Assembly: GCA_963920705.1 (NCBI GenBank)
Contig: CAWUCO010000219.1
Span: 1,736,001-1,800,000, forward strand
Source of the DNA: Odiellus spinosus
Lineage: Eukaryota; Arthropoda; Arachnida; Opiliones; Phalangiidae
Direction of reading: 5' to 3'
Length of the DNA: 64,000 nt
The notes beneath the pieces were generated by a model, which saw only the letters and a program-made list of their open reading frames with translations, ran no database searches and was not told where the DNA came from. This document shows, in pieces, positions 13,060-27,330 of the stretch (positions are counted from its first letter, which is position 1; the number at the start of each line of letters is the position of its first letter). The translations under genes were made by a program, and so were the position numbers.

Positions 13060-16000
13060 GAATCTCTACTTGGGAAATTTTTCGATCTATACTTGGGAAA
13101 TTTTTCGATCTATACTTGGGAAATTTTTCGATCTATACTTGGGAAATTTTTCGATCTATACTTTGGAAATTTTTGGATCTATACTTGGGAAATTTTTGGA
13201 TCTCTACTTGGGAAATTTTTGAATCTCTACTTGGGAAATTTTTGAATCTCTACTTGGGAAATTTTTGAATCTCTACTTGGGAAATTTTTGAATCTCTACT
13301 TGGGAAATTTTTGAATCTCTACTTGGGAAATTTTTGAATCTCTACTTGGGAAATTTTTGAATCTCTACTTGGGAAATTTTTGGATCTATACTTGGGAAAT
13401 TTTTGGATCTATACTTGGGAAATTTTTGGATCTATACTTGAGAAATTTTTTGATCTATACTCGGGAAATTTTTGGATCTATTCTTGGGAAATTTTTCGAT
13501 CTATTCTTGGGAAATTTTTGGATCTATACTTGGGAAATTTTTGGATCTATACTTGGGAAATTTTAGGATCTATACTTGGGTAATTTTTGGATCTATACTT
13601 TGGAAATTTTTGAATCTAAACTTTGGAAATTTTTGGATCTATTCTTGGGAAATTTTTTGGATCTATACTTGGGAAATTTTTGGATCTAAACTAGGGAATT
13701 TTAGAATCTCTACTTTGGAAATTTTTGAATCTCTACTTGGGAAATTTTACGATCTATACTTGGGAAATTTTTGGATCTATACTTGGGAAATTTTTCGATC
13801 TATACTTGGGAAATTTTTCGATCTATACTTGGGAAATTTTTGGATCTATACTTGGGAAATTTTTGGATCTCTACTTGGGAAATTTTTGAATCTCTACTTG
13901 GGAAATTTTTGAATCTCTACTTGGGAAATTTTTGAATCTCTACTTGGGAAATTTTTGAATCTTTACTTGGGAAATTTTTGAATCTCTTCTTGGGAAATTT
14001 TTGAATCTATACTTTGGAAATTTTTGAATCTCTACTTGGGAAATTTTACGATCTGTACTTGGGAAATTTTTCGATCTATACTTGGGAAATTTTTCGATCT
14101 ATACTTGGGAAATTTTTCGATCTATACTTGGGAAATTTTTCAATCTATACTTGGGAAATTTTTCGATCTATACTTGGGAAATTTTTGGATCTATACTTGG
14201 GAAATTTTTCGATCTGTACTTGGGCAATTTTTCGATCTGTACTTGGGAAATTTTTCGATCTATACTTGGAAAATTTTTCGATCTATACTTGGGAAATTTT
14301 TCGATCTATACTTGGGAAATTTTTGGATCTATACTTGGTAAATTTTTGAATCTCTACTTGGGAAATATTTGAGTCTCTACTTGGGAAATTTTTGATCTTT
14401 ACTTGGGAAATTTTTGAATCTCTTCTTGGGAAATTTTTGAATCTCTACTTTGGAAATTTTTGAATCTCTACTTGGGAAATTTTACGATCTATACTTGGGA
14501 AATTTTTCGATCTATACTTGGGAAATTTTTCGATCTATACTTGGGAAATTTTTCGACCTATACTTGGGAAATTTTTCAATCTATACTTGGGAAATTTTTC
14601 GATCTATACTTGGGAAATTTTTGGATCTATACTTGAGAAATTTTTGGATCTATACTCGGGAAATTTTTGGATCTATTCTTGGGAAATTTTTCGATCTATT
14701 CTTGGGAAATTTTTGGATCTATACTTGGGAAATTTTTGGATCTATACTTGGGAAATTTTTGGATCTATACTTGGGTAATAATTGGATCTATACTTTGGAA
14801 ATTTTTGAATCTATACTTTGGAAATTTTTGGATCTATTCTTGGGAAATTTTTGGATCTATACTTGGGAAATTTTTGGATCTAAACTAGGGAATTTTAGAA
14901 TCTCTACTTTGGAAATTTTTGAATCTCTACTTGGGAAATTTTACGATCTATACTTGGGAAATTTTTCGATCTATACTTGGGAAATTTTTCGATCTATACT
15001 TGGGAAATTTTTCGATCTATACTTGCGAAATTTTTGGATCTATACTTGGGAAATTTTTGGATCTCTACTTGGGAAATTTTTGAATCTCTACTTGGGAAAT
15101 TTTTGAATCTCTACTTGGGAAATTTTTGAATCTCTACTTGGGAAATTTTTGAATCTCTACTTGGGAAATTTTTGAATCTCTACTTGGGAAATTTTTGAAT
15201 CTCTACTTGGGAAATTTTTGAATCTCTACTTGGGAAATTTTTGGATCTATACTTGGGAAATTTTTGGATCTATACTTGGGAAATTTTTGGATCTATACTT
15301 GAGAAATTTTTTGATCTATACTCGGGAAATTTTTGGATCTATTCTTGGGAAATTTTTCGATCTATTCTTGGGAAATTTTTGGATCTATACTTGGGAAATT
15401 TTTGGATCTATACTTGGGAAATTTTAGGATCTATACTTGGGTAATTTTTGGATCTATACTTTGGAAATTTTTGAATCTAAACTTTGGAAATTTTTGGATC
15501 TATTCTTGGGAAATTTTTTGGATCTATACTTGGGAAATTTTTGGATCTAAACTAGGGAATTTTAGAATCTCTACTTTGGAAATTTTTGAATCTCTACTTG
15601 GGAAATTTTACGATCTATACTTGGGAAATTTTTCGATCTATACTTGGGAAATTTTTCGATCTATACTTGGGAAATTTTTCGATCTATACTTGGGAAATTT
15701 TTGGATCTATACTTGGGAAATTTTTGGATCTCTACTTGGGAAATTTTTGAATCTCTACTTGGGAAATTTTTGAATCTCTACTTGGGAAATTTTTGAATCT
15801 CTACTTGGGAAATTTTTGAATCTTTACTTGGGAAATTTTTGAATCTCTTCTTGGGAAATTTTTGAATCTATACTTTGGAAATTTTTGAATCTCTACTTGG
15901 GAAATTTTACGATCTGTACTTGGGAAATTTTTCGATCTATACTTGGGAAATTTTTCGATCTATACTTGGGAAATTTTTCGATCTATACTTGGGAAATTTT

Positions 16001-18666
16001 TCAATCTATACTTGGGAAATTTTTCGATCTATACTTGGGAAATTTTTGGATCTATACTTGGGAAATTTTTCGATCTGTACTTGGGCAATTTTTCGATCTG
16101 TACTTGGGAAATTTTTCGATCTATACTTGGAAAATTTTTCGATCTATACTTGGGAAATTTTTCGATCTATACTTGGGAAATTTTTGGATCTATACTTGGT
16201 AAATTTTTGAATCTCTACTTGGGAAATATTTGAGTCTCTACTTGGGAAATTTTTGATCTTTACTTGGGAAATTTTTGAATCTCTTCTTGGGAAATTTTTG
16301 AATCTCTACTTTGGAAATTTTTGAATCTCTACTTGGGAAATTTTACGATCTATACTTGGGAAATTTTTCGATCTATACTTGGGAAATTTTTCGATCTATA
16401 CTTGGGAAATTTTTCGACCTATACTTGGGAAATTTTTCAATCTATACTTGGGAAATTTTTCGATCTATACTTGGGAAATTTTTGGATCTATACTTGAGAA
16501 ATTTTTGGATCTATACTCGGGAAATTTTTGGATCTATTCTTGGGAAATTTTTCGATCTATTCTTGGGAAATTTTTGGATCTATACTTGGGAAATTTTTGG
16601 ATCTATACTTGGGAAATTTTTGGATCTATACTTGGGTAATAATTGGATCTATACTTTGGAAATTTTTGAATCTATACTTTGGAAATTTTTGGATCTATTC
16701 TTGGGAAATTTTTGGATCTATACTTGGGAAATTTTTGGATCTAAACTAGGGAATTTTAGAATCTCTACTTTGGAAATTTTTGAATCTCTACTTGGGAAAT
16801 TTTACGATCTATACTTGGGAAATTTTTCGATCTATACTTGGGAAATTTTTCGATCTATACTTGGGAAATTTTTCGATCTATACTTGGGAAATTTTTGGAT
16901 CTATACTTGGGAAATTTTTGGATCTCTACTTGGGAAATTTTTGAATCTCTACTTGGGAAATTTTTGAATCTCTACTTGGGAAATTTTTGAATCTCTACTT
17001 GGGAAATTTTTGAATCTCTACTTGGGAAATTTTTGAATCTCTACTTGGGAAATTTTTGAATCTCTACTTGGGAAATTTTTGAATCTCTACTTGGGAAATT
17101 TTTGGATCTATACTTGGGAAATTTTTGGATCTATACTTGGGAAATTTTTGGATCTATACTTGAGAAATTTTTTGATCTATACTCGGGAAATTTTTGGATC
17201 TATTCTTGGGAAATTTTTCGATCTATTCTTGGGAAATTTTTGGATCTATACTTGGGAAATTTTTGGATCTATACTTGGGAAATTTTAGGATCTATACTTG
17301 GGTAATTTTTGGATCTATACTTTGGAAATTTTTGAATCTAAACTTTGGAAATTTTTGGATCTATTCTTGGGAAATTTTTTGGATCTATACTTGGGAAATT
17401 TTTGGATCTAAACTAGGGAATTTTAGAATCTCTACTTTGGAAATTTTTGAATCTCTACTTGGGAAATTTTACGATCTATACTTGGGAAATTTTTCGATCT
17501 ATACTTGGGAAATTTTTCGATCTATACTTGGGAAATTTTTCGATCTATACTTGGGAAATTTTTGGATCTATACTTGGGAAATTTTTGGATCTCTACTTGG
17601 GAAATTTTTGAATCTCTACTTGGGAAATTTTTGAATCTCTACTTGGGAAATTTTTGAATCTCTACTTGGGAAATTTTTGAATCTTTACTTGGGAAATTTT
17701 TGAATCTCTTCTTGGGAAATTTTTGAATCTATACTTTGGAAATTTTTGAATCTCTACTTGGGAAATTTTACGATCTGTACTTGGGAAATTTTTCGATCTA
17801 TACTTGGGAAATTTTTCGATCTATACTTGGGAAATTTTTCGATCTATACTTGGGAAATTTTTCAATCTATACTTGGGAAATTTTTCGATCTATACTTGGG
17901 AAATTTTTGGATCTATACTTGGGAAATTTTTGGATCTATACTTGGGAAATTTTTCGATCTATACTTGGGAAATTTTTCGATCTATACTTGGGCAATTTTT
18001 CGATCTGTACTTGGGCAATTTTTCGATCTGTACTTGGGAAATTTTTCGATCTATACTTGGAAAATTTTTCGATCTATACTTGGGAAATTTTTCGATCTAT
18101 ACTTGGGAAATTTTTGGATCTATACTTGGTAAATTTTTGAATCTCTACTTGGGAAATATTTGAGTCTCTACTTGGGAAATTTTTGATCTTTACTTGGGAA
18201 ATTTTTGAATCTCTTCTTGGGAAATTTTTGAATCTCTACTTTGGAAATTTTTGAATCTCTACTTGGGAAATTTTACGATCTATACTTGGGAAATTTTTCG
18301 ATCTATACTTGGGAAATTTTTCGATCTATACTTGGGAAATTTTTCGACCTATACTTGGGAAATTTTTCAATCTATACTTGGGAAATTTTTCGATCTATAC
18401 TTGGGAAATTTTTGGATCTATACTTGAGAAATTTTTGGATCTATACTCGGGAAATTTTTGGATCTATTCTTGGGAAATTTTTCGATCTATTCTTGGGAAA
18501 TTTTTGGATCTATACTTGGGAAATTTTTGGATCTATACTTGGGAAATTTTTGGATCTATACTTGGGTAATTTTTGGATCTATACTTTGGAAATTTTTGAA
18601 TCTATACTTTGGAAATTTTTGGATCTATTCTTGGGAAATTTTTGGATCTATACTTGGGAAATTTTT
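13060..18666 (+). repeat. 1,861-bp HOR, about three tandem copies
   Basis: Markers at 13,682, 14,876, 15,543, 16,737, 17,404 and 18,667 give spacings 1194, 667, 1194, 667, 1263, so the unit is 1,861 bp (81 monomers less two bases). The third copy is 69 bp (three monomers) longer, the extra lying near 17,900-18,000. Variant order is the same in each copy, including the ATCTAAACTTTGG monomer near 13,615, 15,476 and 17,337. A GGGTAATAATTGG change occurs in copies 1 and 2 (about 14,775 and 16,636) but not copy 3 (about 18,566). Similarity extends left to roughly 13,060; that edge is approximate. Confidence 0.9.
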
Positions 18667-21600
18667 GGATCTAAACTAGGGAATTTTAGAATCTCTACTT
18701 TGGAAATTTTTGAATCTCTACTTGGGAAATTTTACGATCTATACTTGGGAAATTTTTCGATCTATACTTGGGAAATTTTTCGATCTATACTTGGGAAATT
18801 TTTCGATCTATACTTGGGAAATTTTTGGATCTATACTTTGGAAATTTTTGGATCTCTACTTGGGAAATTTTTGAATCTCTACTTGGGAAATTTTTGAATC
18901 TCTACTTGGAAATTTTTGAATCTCTACTTGGGAAATTTTTGAATCTCTACTTGGGAAATTTTTGAATCTCTACTTGGGAAATTTTTGAATCTCTACTTGG
19001 GAAATTTTTGAATCTCTACTTGGGAAATTTTTGAATCTCTTCTTGGGAAATTTTTGAATCTCTACTTTGTAAATTTTTGAATCTCTACTTGGGAAATTTT
19101 ACGATCTATACTTGGGAAATTTTTCGATCTATACTTGGGAAATTTTTGGATCTATACTTGGGAAATTTTTGGATATATACTTGGGTAATTTTTGGATCTA
19201 TACTTTGGAAATTTTTGAATCTATACTTTGGAAATTTTTGGATCTATTCTTGGGAAATTTTTGGATCTATACTTGGGAAATTTTGGATCTAAACTAGGAA
19301 ATTTTTGAATCTCTACTTGGGAAATTTTACGATCTATACTTGGGAAATTTTTCGATCTATACTTGGGAAATTTTTCGATCTATACTTGGGAAATTTTTGG
19401 ATCTATACTTGGTAAATTTTTGAATCTCTACTTGGGAAATTTTTGAATCTCTACTTGGAAAATTTTTGAATCTCTACTTGGGAAATTTTTGAATCTCTAC
19501 TTGGGAAATTTTTGAATCTCTTCTTGGGAAATTTTTGAATCTCTACTTTGTAAATTTTTGAATCTCTACTTGGGAAATTTTACGATCTATACTTGGGAAT
19601 TTTTTCGATCTATACTTGGGAAATTTTTCGATCTATACTTGGGAAATTTTTCGATCTATACTTGGGAAATTTTTGGATCTATACTTGGGAAATTTTTGAA
19701 TCTCTACTTGGGAAATTTTTGAATCTCTACTTGGGAAATTTTCGAATCTCTACTTGGGAAATTTTTGAATCTCTACTTGGGAAATTTTTGGATCTATACT
19801 TGGGAAATTTTTGAATCTATACTTGGGAAATTTTTGGATCTATACTTGGGAAATTTTTGGATCTATACTCGGGAAATTTTGGATCTATTCTTGGGAAATT
19901 TTTCGATCTATTCTTGGGAAATTTTTGGATCTATACTTGGGAAATTTTTGGATCTATACTTGGGAAATTTTTGGATCTATACTTGGGTAATTTTTGGATC
20001 TATACTTTGGAAATTTTTGAATCTATACTTTGGAAATTTTTGGATCTATTCTTGGGAAATTTTTGGATCTTTACTTGGGAAATTTTTGGATCTAAACTAG
20101 GGAATTTTTGAATCTCTACTTTGGAAATTTTTGAATCTCTACTTGGGAAATTTTACGATCTATACTTGGGAAATTTTTCGATCTATACTTGGGAAATTTT
20201 TCGATCTATACTTGGGAAATTTTTCGATCTATACTTGGGAAATTTTTCGATCTATACTTGGGAAATTTTTCGATCTATACTTGGGAAATTTTTCGATCTA
20301 TACTTGGGAAATTTTTCGATCTATACATGCGAAATTTTTCGATCTATACTTGGGAAATTTTTCGATCTATACATGGGAAATTTTTCGATCTATACTTGGT
20401 AAATTTTTCGATCTATACTTGGGAAATTTTTCGATCTATACTTGGGAAATTTTTCGATCTATTCTTGGGAAATTTTTCGATCTATTCTTGGGAAATTTTT
20501 CGATCTATTCTTGGGAAATTTTTGGATCTATACTTGGGAAATTTTTGGATCTATACTTGGGAAATTTTTGGATCTATACTTGGGTAATTTTTCGATCTGT
20601 ACTTGGGCAATTTTTCGATCTGTACTTGGGAAATCTCTACTTGGGAAATTTTTGAATCTCTACTTGGAAAATTTTTGAATCTCTACTTGGGAAATTTTTG
20701 AATCTCTACTTGGGAAATTTTTGAATCTCTACTTGGGAAATTTTTGAATCTCTACTTGGGAAATTTTTGAATCTCTACTTGGGAAATTTTTGGATCTATA
20801 CTTGGGAAATTTTTGGATCTATACTTGGGAAATTTTTGGATCTATACTTGGGAAATTTTTGGATCTATACTCGGGAAATTTTTATATCTATTCTTGGGAA
20901 ATTTTTCGATCTATTCTTGGGAAATTTTTGGATCTATACTTGGGAAATTTTTGGATCTATACTTGGGAAATTTTTGGATATATACTTGTGTAATTTTTGG
21001 ATCTATACTTTGGAAATTTTTGAATCTATACTTTGGAAATTTTTGGATCTATTCTTGGGAAATTTTTGGATCTATACTTGGGAAATTTTTGGATCTAAAC
21101 TAGAGAATTTTTGAATCTCTACTTTGGAAATTTTTGAATCTCTACTTGGGAAATTTTACGATCTATACTTGGGAAATTTTTCGATCTATACTTGGGAAAT
21201 TTTTCGATCTATACTTGGGAAATTTTTCGATCTATACTTGGGAAATTTTTCGATCTATACTTGGGAAATTTTTCGATCTATACTTGGGAAATTTTTCTAT
21301 CTATACTTGGGAAATTTTTCGATCTATACATGCGAAATTTTTCGATCTATACTTGGGAAATTTTTCGATCTATACATGGGAAATTTTTCGATCTATACTT
21401 GGTAAATTTTTTGATCTATACTTGGGAAATTTTTCGATCTATACTTGGGAAATTTTTCGATCTATTCTTGGGAAATTTTTCGATCTATTCTTGGGAAATT
21501 TTTGGATCTATACTTGGGAAATTTTTGGATCTATACTTGGGAAATTTTGGGATATATACTTGTGTAATTTTTGGATCTATACTTTGGAAATTTTTGAATC

Positions 21601-24600
21601 TATACTTTGGAAATTTTTGGATCTATTCTTGGGAAATTTTTGGATCTAAACTAGGGAATTTTTGAATCTCTACTTTGGAAATTTTTGAATCTCTACTTGG
21701 GAAATTTTACGATCTATACTTGGGAAATTTTTCGATCTATACTTGGGAAATTTTTCGATCTATACTTGGGAAATTTTTCGATCTATACTTGGGAAATTTT
21801 TCGATCTATACTTGGGAAATTTTTGGATCTCTACTTGGGAAATTTTTGAATCTCTACTTGGGAAATTTTTGAATCTCTACTTGGGAAATTTTTGAATCTC
21901 TACTTGGGAAATTTTTGAATCTCTACTTGGGAAATTTTTGAGTCTCTACTTGGGAAATTTTTGAATCTCTACTTGGGAAATTTTTGAATCTCTACTTGTG
22001 AAATTTTTGAATCTCTACTTGGGAAATTTTTGAATCTCTACTTGTGAAATTTTTGAATCTCTACTTGGGAAATTTTTGAATCTCTACTTTTTAAATTTTT
22101 GAATCTCTACTTGGGAAATTTTTGAATCTCTACTTGGGAAATTTTTGGATCTATACTTGGGAAATTTTTGGATCTATACTTGGGAAATTTTTGGATCTTT
22201 TACTCGGGAAATTTTTGGATCTATTCTTGGGAAATTTTTCGATCTATTCTTGGGAAATTTTTGGATCTATACTTGGGAAATTTTTGGATCTATACTTGGG
22301 AAATTTTTGGATCTATACTTGGGTAATTTTTGGATCTATACTTTGGAAATTTTTGAATCTATACTTTGGAAATTTTTGGATCTATTCTTGGGAAATTTTT
22401 GGATCTATACTTGGGAAATTTTTGGATCTAAACTAGGGAATTTTTGAATCTCTACTTTGGAAATTTTTGAATCTCTACTTGGGAAATTTTACGATCTATA
22501 CTTGGGAAATTTTTCGATCTATACTTGGGAAATTTTTCGATCTATACTTGGGAAATTTTTGGATCTATACTTGGGAAATTTTTGGATCTCTACTTGGGAA
22601 ATTTTTGAATCTCTACTTGTGAAATTTTTGAATCTCTACTTGGGAAATTTTTGAATCTCTACTTGTGAAATTTTTGAATCTCTACTTGGGAAATTTTTGA
22701 ATCTCTACTTTTTAAATTTTTGAATCTCTACTTGGGAAATTTTTGAATCTCTACTTGGGAAATTTTTGGATCTATACTTGGGAAATTTTTGGATCTATAC
22801 TTGGGAAATTTTTGGATCTATACTCGGGAAATTTTTGGATCTATTCTTGGGAAATTTTTCGATCTATTCTTGGGAAATTTTTGGATCTATACTTGGGAAA
22901 TTTTTGGATCTATACTTGGGAAATTTTTGGATCTATACTTGGGTAATTTTTGGATCTATACTTTGGAAATTTTTGAATCTATACTTTGGAAATTTTTGGA
23001 TCTATTCTTGGGAAATTTTTGGATCTATACTTGGGAAATTTTTGGATCTAAACTAGGGAATTTTTGAATCTCTACTTTGGAAATTTTTGAATCTCTACTT
23101 GGGAAATTTTACGATCTATACTTGGGAAATTTTTCGATCTATACTTGGGAAATTTTTCGATCTATACTTGGGAAATTTTTGGATCTATACTTGGGAAATT
23201 TTTGGATCTCTACTTGGGAAATTTTTGAATCTCAACTTGGGAAATTTTTGAATCTCTACTTGGGAAATTTTTGAATCTCTACTTGGGAAATTTTTGAATC
23301 TCTACTTGGGAAATTTTTGAATCTCTACTTGGGAAATTTTTGAATCTCTACTTGGGAAATTTTTGAATCTCTACTTGGGAAATTTTTGGATCTATACTTG
23401 GGAAATTTTTGAATCTATACTTGGGAAATTTTTGGATCTATACTTGGGAAATTTTTGGATCTATACTCGGGAAATTTTTGGATCTATTCTTGGGAAATTT
23501 TTCGATCTATTCTTGGGAAATTTTTTATCTATACTTGGGAAATTTTTGGATCTATACTTGGGAAATTTTTGGATCTATACTTGGGTAATTTTTGGATCTA
23601 TACTTTGGAAATTTTTGAATCTATACTTTGGAAATTTTTGGATCTATTCTTGGGAAATTTTTGGATCTATACTTGGGAAATTTTTGGATCTAAACTAGGG
23701 AATTTTTGAATCTCTACTTGGGAAATTTTACGATCTATACTTGGGAAATTTTTCGATCTATACTTGGGAAATTTTTCGATCTATACTAGGGAAATTTTTC
23801 GATCTATACTTGGGAAATTTTTCGATCTATACTTGGGAAATTTTTCGATCTATACTTGGGAAATTTTTCGATCTATACTTGGGAAATTTTTCGATCTATA
23901 CATGCGAAATTTTTCGATCTATACTTGGGAAATTTTTCGATCTATACATGGGAAATTTTTCGATCTATACTTGGTAAATTTTTCGATCTATACTTGGGAA
24001 ATTTTTCGATCTATACTTGGGAAATTTTTCGATCTATTCCTGGGAAATTTTTCGATCTATTCTTGGGAAATTTTTCGATCTATTCTTGGGAAATTTTTGG
24101 ATCTATACTTGGGAAATTTTTGGATCTATACTTGGGAAATTTTTGGATCTATACTTGGGTAATTTTTCGATCTGTACTTGGGCAATTTTTCGATCTGTAC
24201 TTGGGAAATCTCTACTTGGGAAATTTTTGAATCTCTACTTGGAAAATTTTTGAATCTCTACTTGGGAAATTTTTGAATCTCTACTTGGGAAATTTTTGAA
24301 TCTCTACTTGGGAAATTTTTGAATCTCTACTTGGTAAATTTTTGAATCTCTACTTGGGAAATTTTTGAATCTCTACTTGGGAAATTTTTGGATCTATACT
24401 TGGGAAATTTTTGGATCTATACTTGGGAAATTTTTGGATCTATTCTTGGGAAATTTTTGGATCTATACTTGGGAAATTTTTGGATCTAAACTAGGGAATT
24501 TTTGAATCTCTACTTTGGAAATTTTTGAATCTCTACTTGGGAAATTTTACGATCTATACTTGGGAAATTTTTCGATCTATACTTGGGAAATTTTTCGATC

Positions 24601-25580
24601 TATACTTGGGAAATTTTTCGATCTATACTTGGGAAATTTTTCGATCTATACTTGGGAAATTTTTCGATCTATACTTGGGAAATTTTTCGATCTATACTTG
24701 GGAAATTTTTCGATCTATACTTGGGAAATTTTTCGATCTATACTTGGGAAATTTTTGGATCTATACTTGGGAAATTTTTGGATCTAAACTAGGGAATTTT
24801 AGAATCTCTACTTTGGAAATTTTTGAATCTCTACTTGGGAAATTTTACGATCTATACTTGGGAAATTTTTCGATCTATACTTGGGAAATTTTTCGATCTA
24901 TACTTGGGAAATTTTTGGATCTATACTTGGGAAATTTTTGGATCTCTACTTGGGAAATTTTTGAATCTCTACTTGGGAAATTTTTGAATCTCTACTTGGG
25001 AAATTTTTGAATCTCTACTTGGGAAATTTTTGAATCTCTACTTGGGAAATTTTTGAATCTCTACTTGGGAAATTTTTGAATCTCTACTTGGGAAATTTTT
25101 GAATCTCTACTTGGGAAATTTTTGAATCTCTTCTTGGGAAATTTTTGAATCTCTACTTTGTAAATTTTTGAATCTCTACTTGGGAAATTTTACGATCTAT
25201 ACTTGGGAAATTTTTCGATCTATACTTGGGAAATTTTTCGATCTATACTTGGGAAATTTTTGGATCTATACTTGGGAAATTTTTGGATATATACTTGGGT
25301 AATTTTTGGATCTATACTTTGGAAATTTTTGAATCTATACTTTGGAAATTTTTGGATCTATTCTTGGGAAATTTTTGGATCTATACTTGGGAAATTTTTG
25401 GATCTAAACTAGGGAATTTTTGAATCTCTACTTTGGAAATTTTTGAATCTCTACTTGGGAAATTTTTCGATCTATACTTGGGAAATTTTTCGATCTATAC
25501 TTGGGAAATTTTTGGATCTATACTTGGTAAATTTTTGAATCTCTACTTGGGAAATTTTTGAGTCTCTACTTGGAAAATTT
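18667..25580 (+). repeat. Mega-HOR unit, copy 2
   Basis: Markers at 18,667, 19,285, 20,088, 21,091, 21,642, 22,424, 23,044, 23,686, 24,482, 24,780 and 25,400 give spacings 618, 803, 1003, 551, 782, 620, 642, 796, 298, 620. This matches copy 1 except for loss of one monomer in each of two intervals (1003 versus 1026, 551 versus 574) and absence of the 1,356-bp expanded interval. The offset to copy 1 is 18,666 at the left and 17,264 through most of the right. Rare variants agree by position, including the truncated 15-bp monomers at 20,626 and 24,201. By eye the copies are nearly identical base for base. Confidence 0.92.
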
Positions 25581-27330
25581 TTGAATCTCTACTTGGGAAA
25601 TTTTTGAATCTTTACTTGGGAAATTTTTGAATCTCTTCTTGGGAAATTTTTGAATCTCTACTTTGGAAATTTTTGAATCTCTACTTGGGAAATTTTACGA
25701 TCTATACTTGGGAAATTTTTCGATCTATACTTGGGAAATTTTTCGATCTATACTTGGGAAATTTTTCGACCTATACTTGGGAAATTTTTCAATCTATACT
25801 TGGGAAATTTTTCGATCTATACTTGGGAAATTTTTCGATCTATACTTGGGAAATTTTTGGATCTATACTTGGGAAATTTTTGGATCTCTACTTGGGAAAT
25901 TTTTGAATCTCTACTTTTGAAATTTTTGAATCTCTACTTGGGAAATTTTTGAATCTCTACTTGGGAAATTTTTGAATCTCTACTTGGGAAATTTTTGAAT
26001 CTCTACTTGGGAAATTTTTGAATCTCTACTTTTGAAATTTTTGAATCTCTACTTGGGAAATTTTTGGATCTATACTTGGGAAATTTTTGGATCTATACTT
26101 GGGAAATTTTTGGATCTATACTTGGGAAATTTTTGGATCTATACTCGGGAAATTTTTGGATCTATTCTTGGGAAATTTTTCGATCTATTCTTGGGAAATT
26201 TTTGGATCTATACTTGCGAAATATTTTTATCTATACTTGGGAAATTTTTCGATCTATAGATGGGAAATTTTTCGATCTATACTTGGGAAATTTTTCGATC
26301 TATACTTGGGAAATTTTTCGATCTATACTTGGGAAATTTTTCGATCTATTCTTGGGAAATTTTTCGATCTATACTTGGGAAATTTTTCGATCTATACTTG
26401 GGAAATTTTTCGATCTATACTTGGGAAATTTTTCGATCTATACTTGGGCAATTTTTCGATCTGTACTTGGGCAATTTTTCGATCTGTACTTGGGAAATTT
26501 TTCGATCTATACTTGGAAAATTTTTCGATCTATACTCGGGAAATTTTTCGATCTATACTTGGGAAATTTTTGGATCTATACTTGGTAAATTTTTGAATCT
26601 CTACTTGGGAAATTTTTGAATCTCTACTTGGAAAATTTTTGAATCTCTACTTGGGAAATTTTTGAATCTCTACTTGGGAAATTTTTGAATCTCTTCTTGG
26701 GAAATTTTTGAATCTCTACTTCATAAATTTTTGAATCTCTACTTGGGAAATTTTACGATCTACACTTGGGAAATTTTTCGATCTATACTTGGGAAATTTT
26801 TCGATCTATACTTTGGAAATTTTTGGATCTATACTTGGGAAATTTTTGGATCTCTACTTGGGAAATTTTTGAATCTCTACTTGGGAAATTTTTGAATCTC
26901 TACTTGGGAAATTTTTGAATCTCTACTTGGGAAATTTTTGAATCTCTACTTGGGAAATTTTTGAATCTCTACTTGGGAAATTTTTGAATCTCTCCTTGGG
27001 AAATTTTTGAATCTCTACTTGGGAAATTTTTGGATCTATACTTGGGAAATTTTTGGATCTATACTTGGGAAATTTTTGGATCTATACTTGAGAAATTTTT
27101 GGATCTATACTCGGGAAATTTTTGGATCTATTCTTGGGAAATTTTTCGATCTATTCTTGGGAAATTTTTGGATCTATACTTGGTAAATTTTTGGATCTAT
27201 ACTTGGGAAATTTTTGGATCTATACTTGGGTAATTTTTGGATCTATACTTTGGAAATTTTTGAATCTATACTTTGGAAATTTTTGGATCTATTCTTGGGA
27301 AATTTTTGGATCTATACTTGGGAAATTTTT
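25581..27330 (+). repeat. Condensed inter-unit segment
   Basis: This stretch links copy 2 to copy 3 and corresponds to parts of 11.0-13.7 kb. 25,663-26,230 follows 11,483-12,030, including the CGACC and CAATC monomers and the TTGCGAAATATTTTTATC join near 26,213 (12,010 in the other). About 26,640-27,330 follows about 12,960-13,681 (offsets 13,673 then 13,649). The 1,861-bp tandem copies between 13.7 and 18.7 kb have no counterpart here, so the mega-unit period shrinks from 18,666 bp to about 8,664 bp. Confidence 0.82.

Larger units (their letters stand above)
8481..13060 (+). repeat. Divergent family A segment between mega-HOR copy 1 and the 1,861-bp array
   Basis: The marker is sparse here (only 9,169 between 8,136 and 13,682) and the stretch is dominated by CG-type monomers with GGGCAATTTTT and ATCTGTAC variants. 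Sub-blocks recur at larger spacing: the block starting at 8,169 resembles one at 10,356 (offset 2,187), and blocks ending near 10,990 and 11,450 are related at offset 460 (20 monomers). 11,483 to about 12,030 matches 25,663 to about 26,230 (offset 14,180, then 14,203). Confidence 0.75.
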
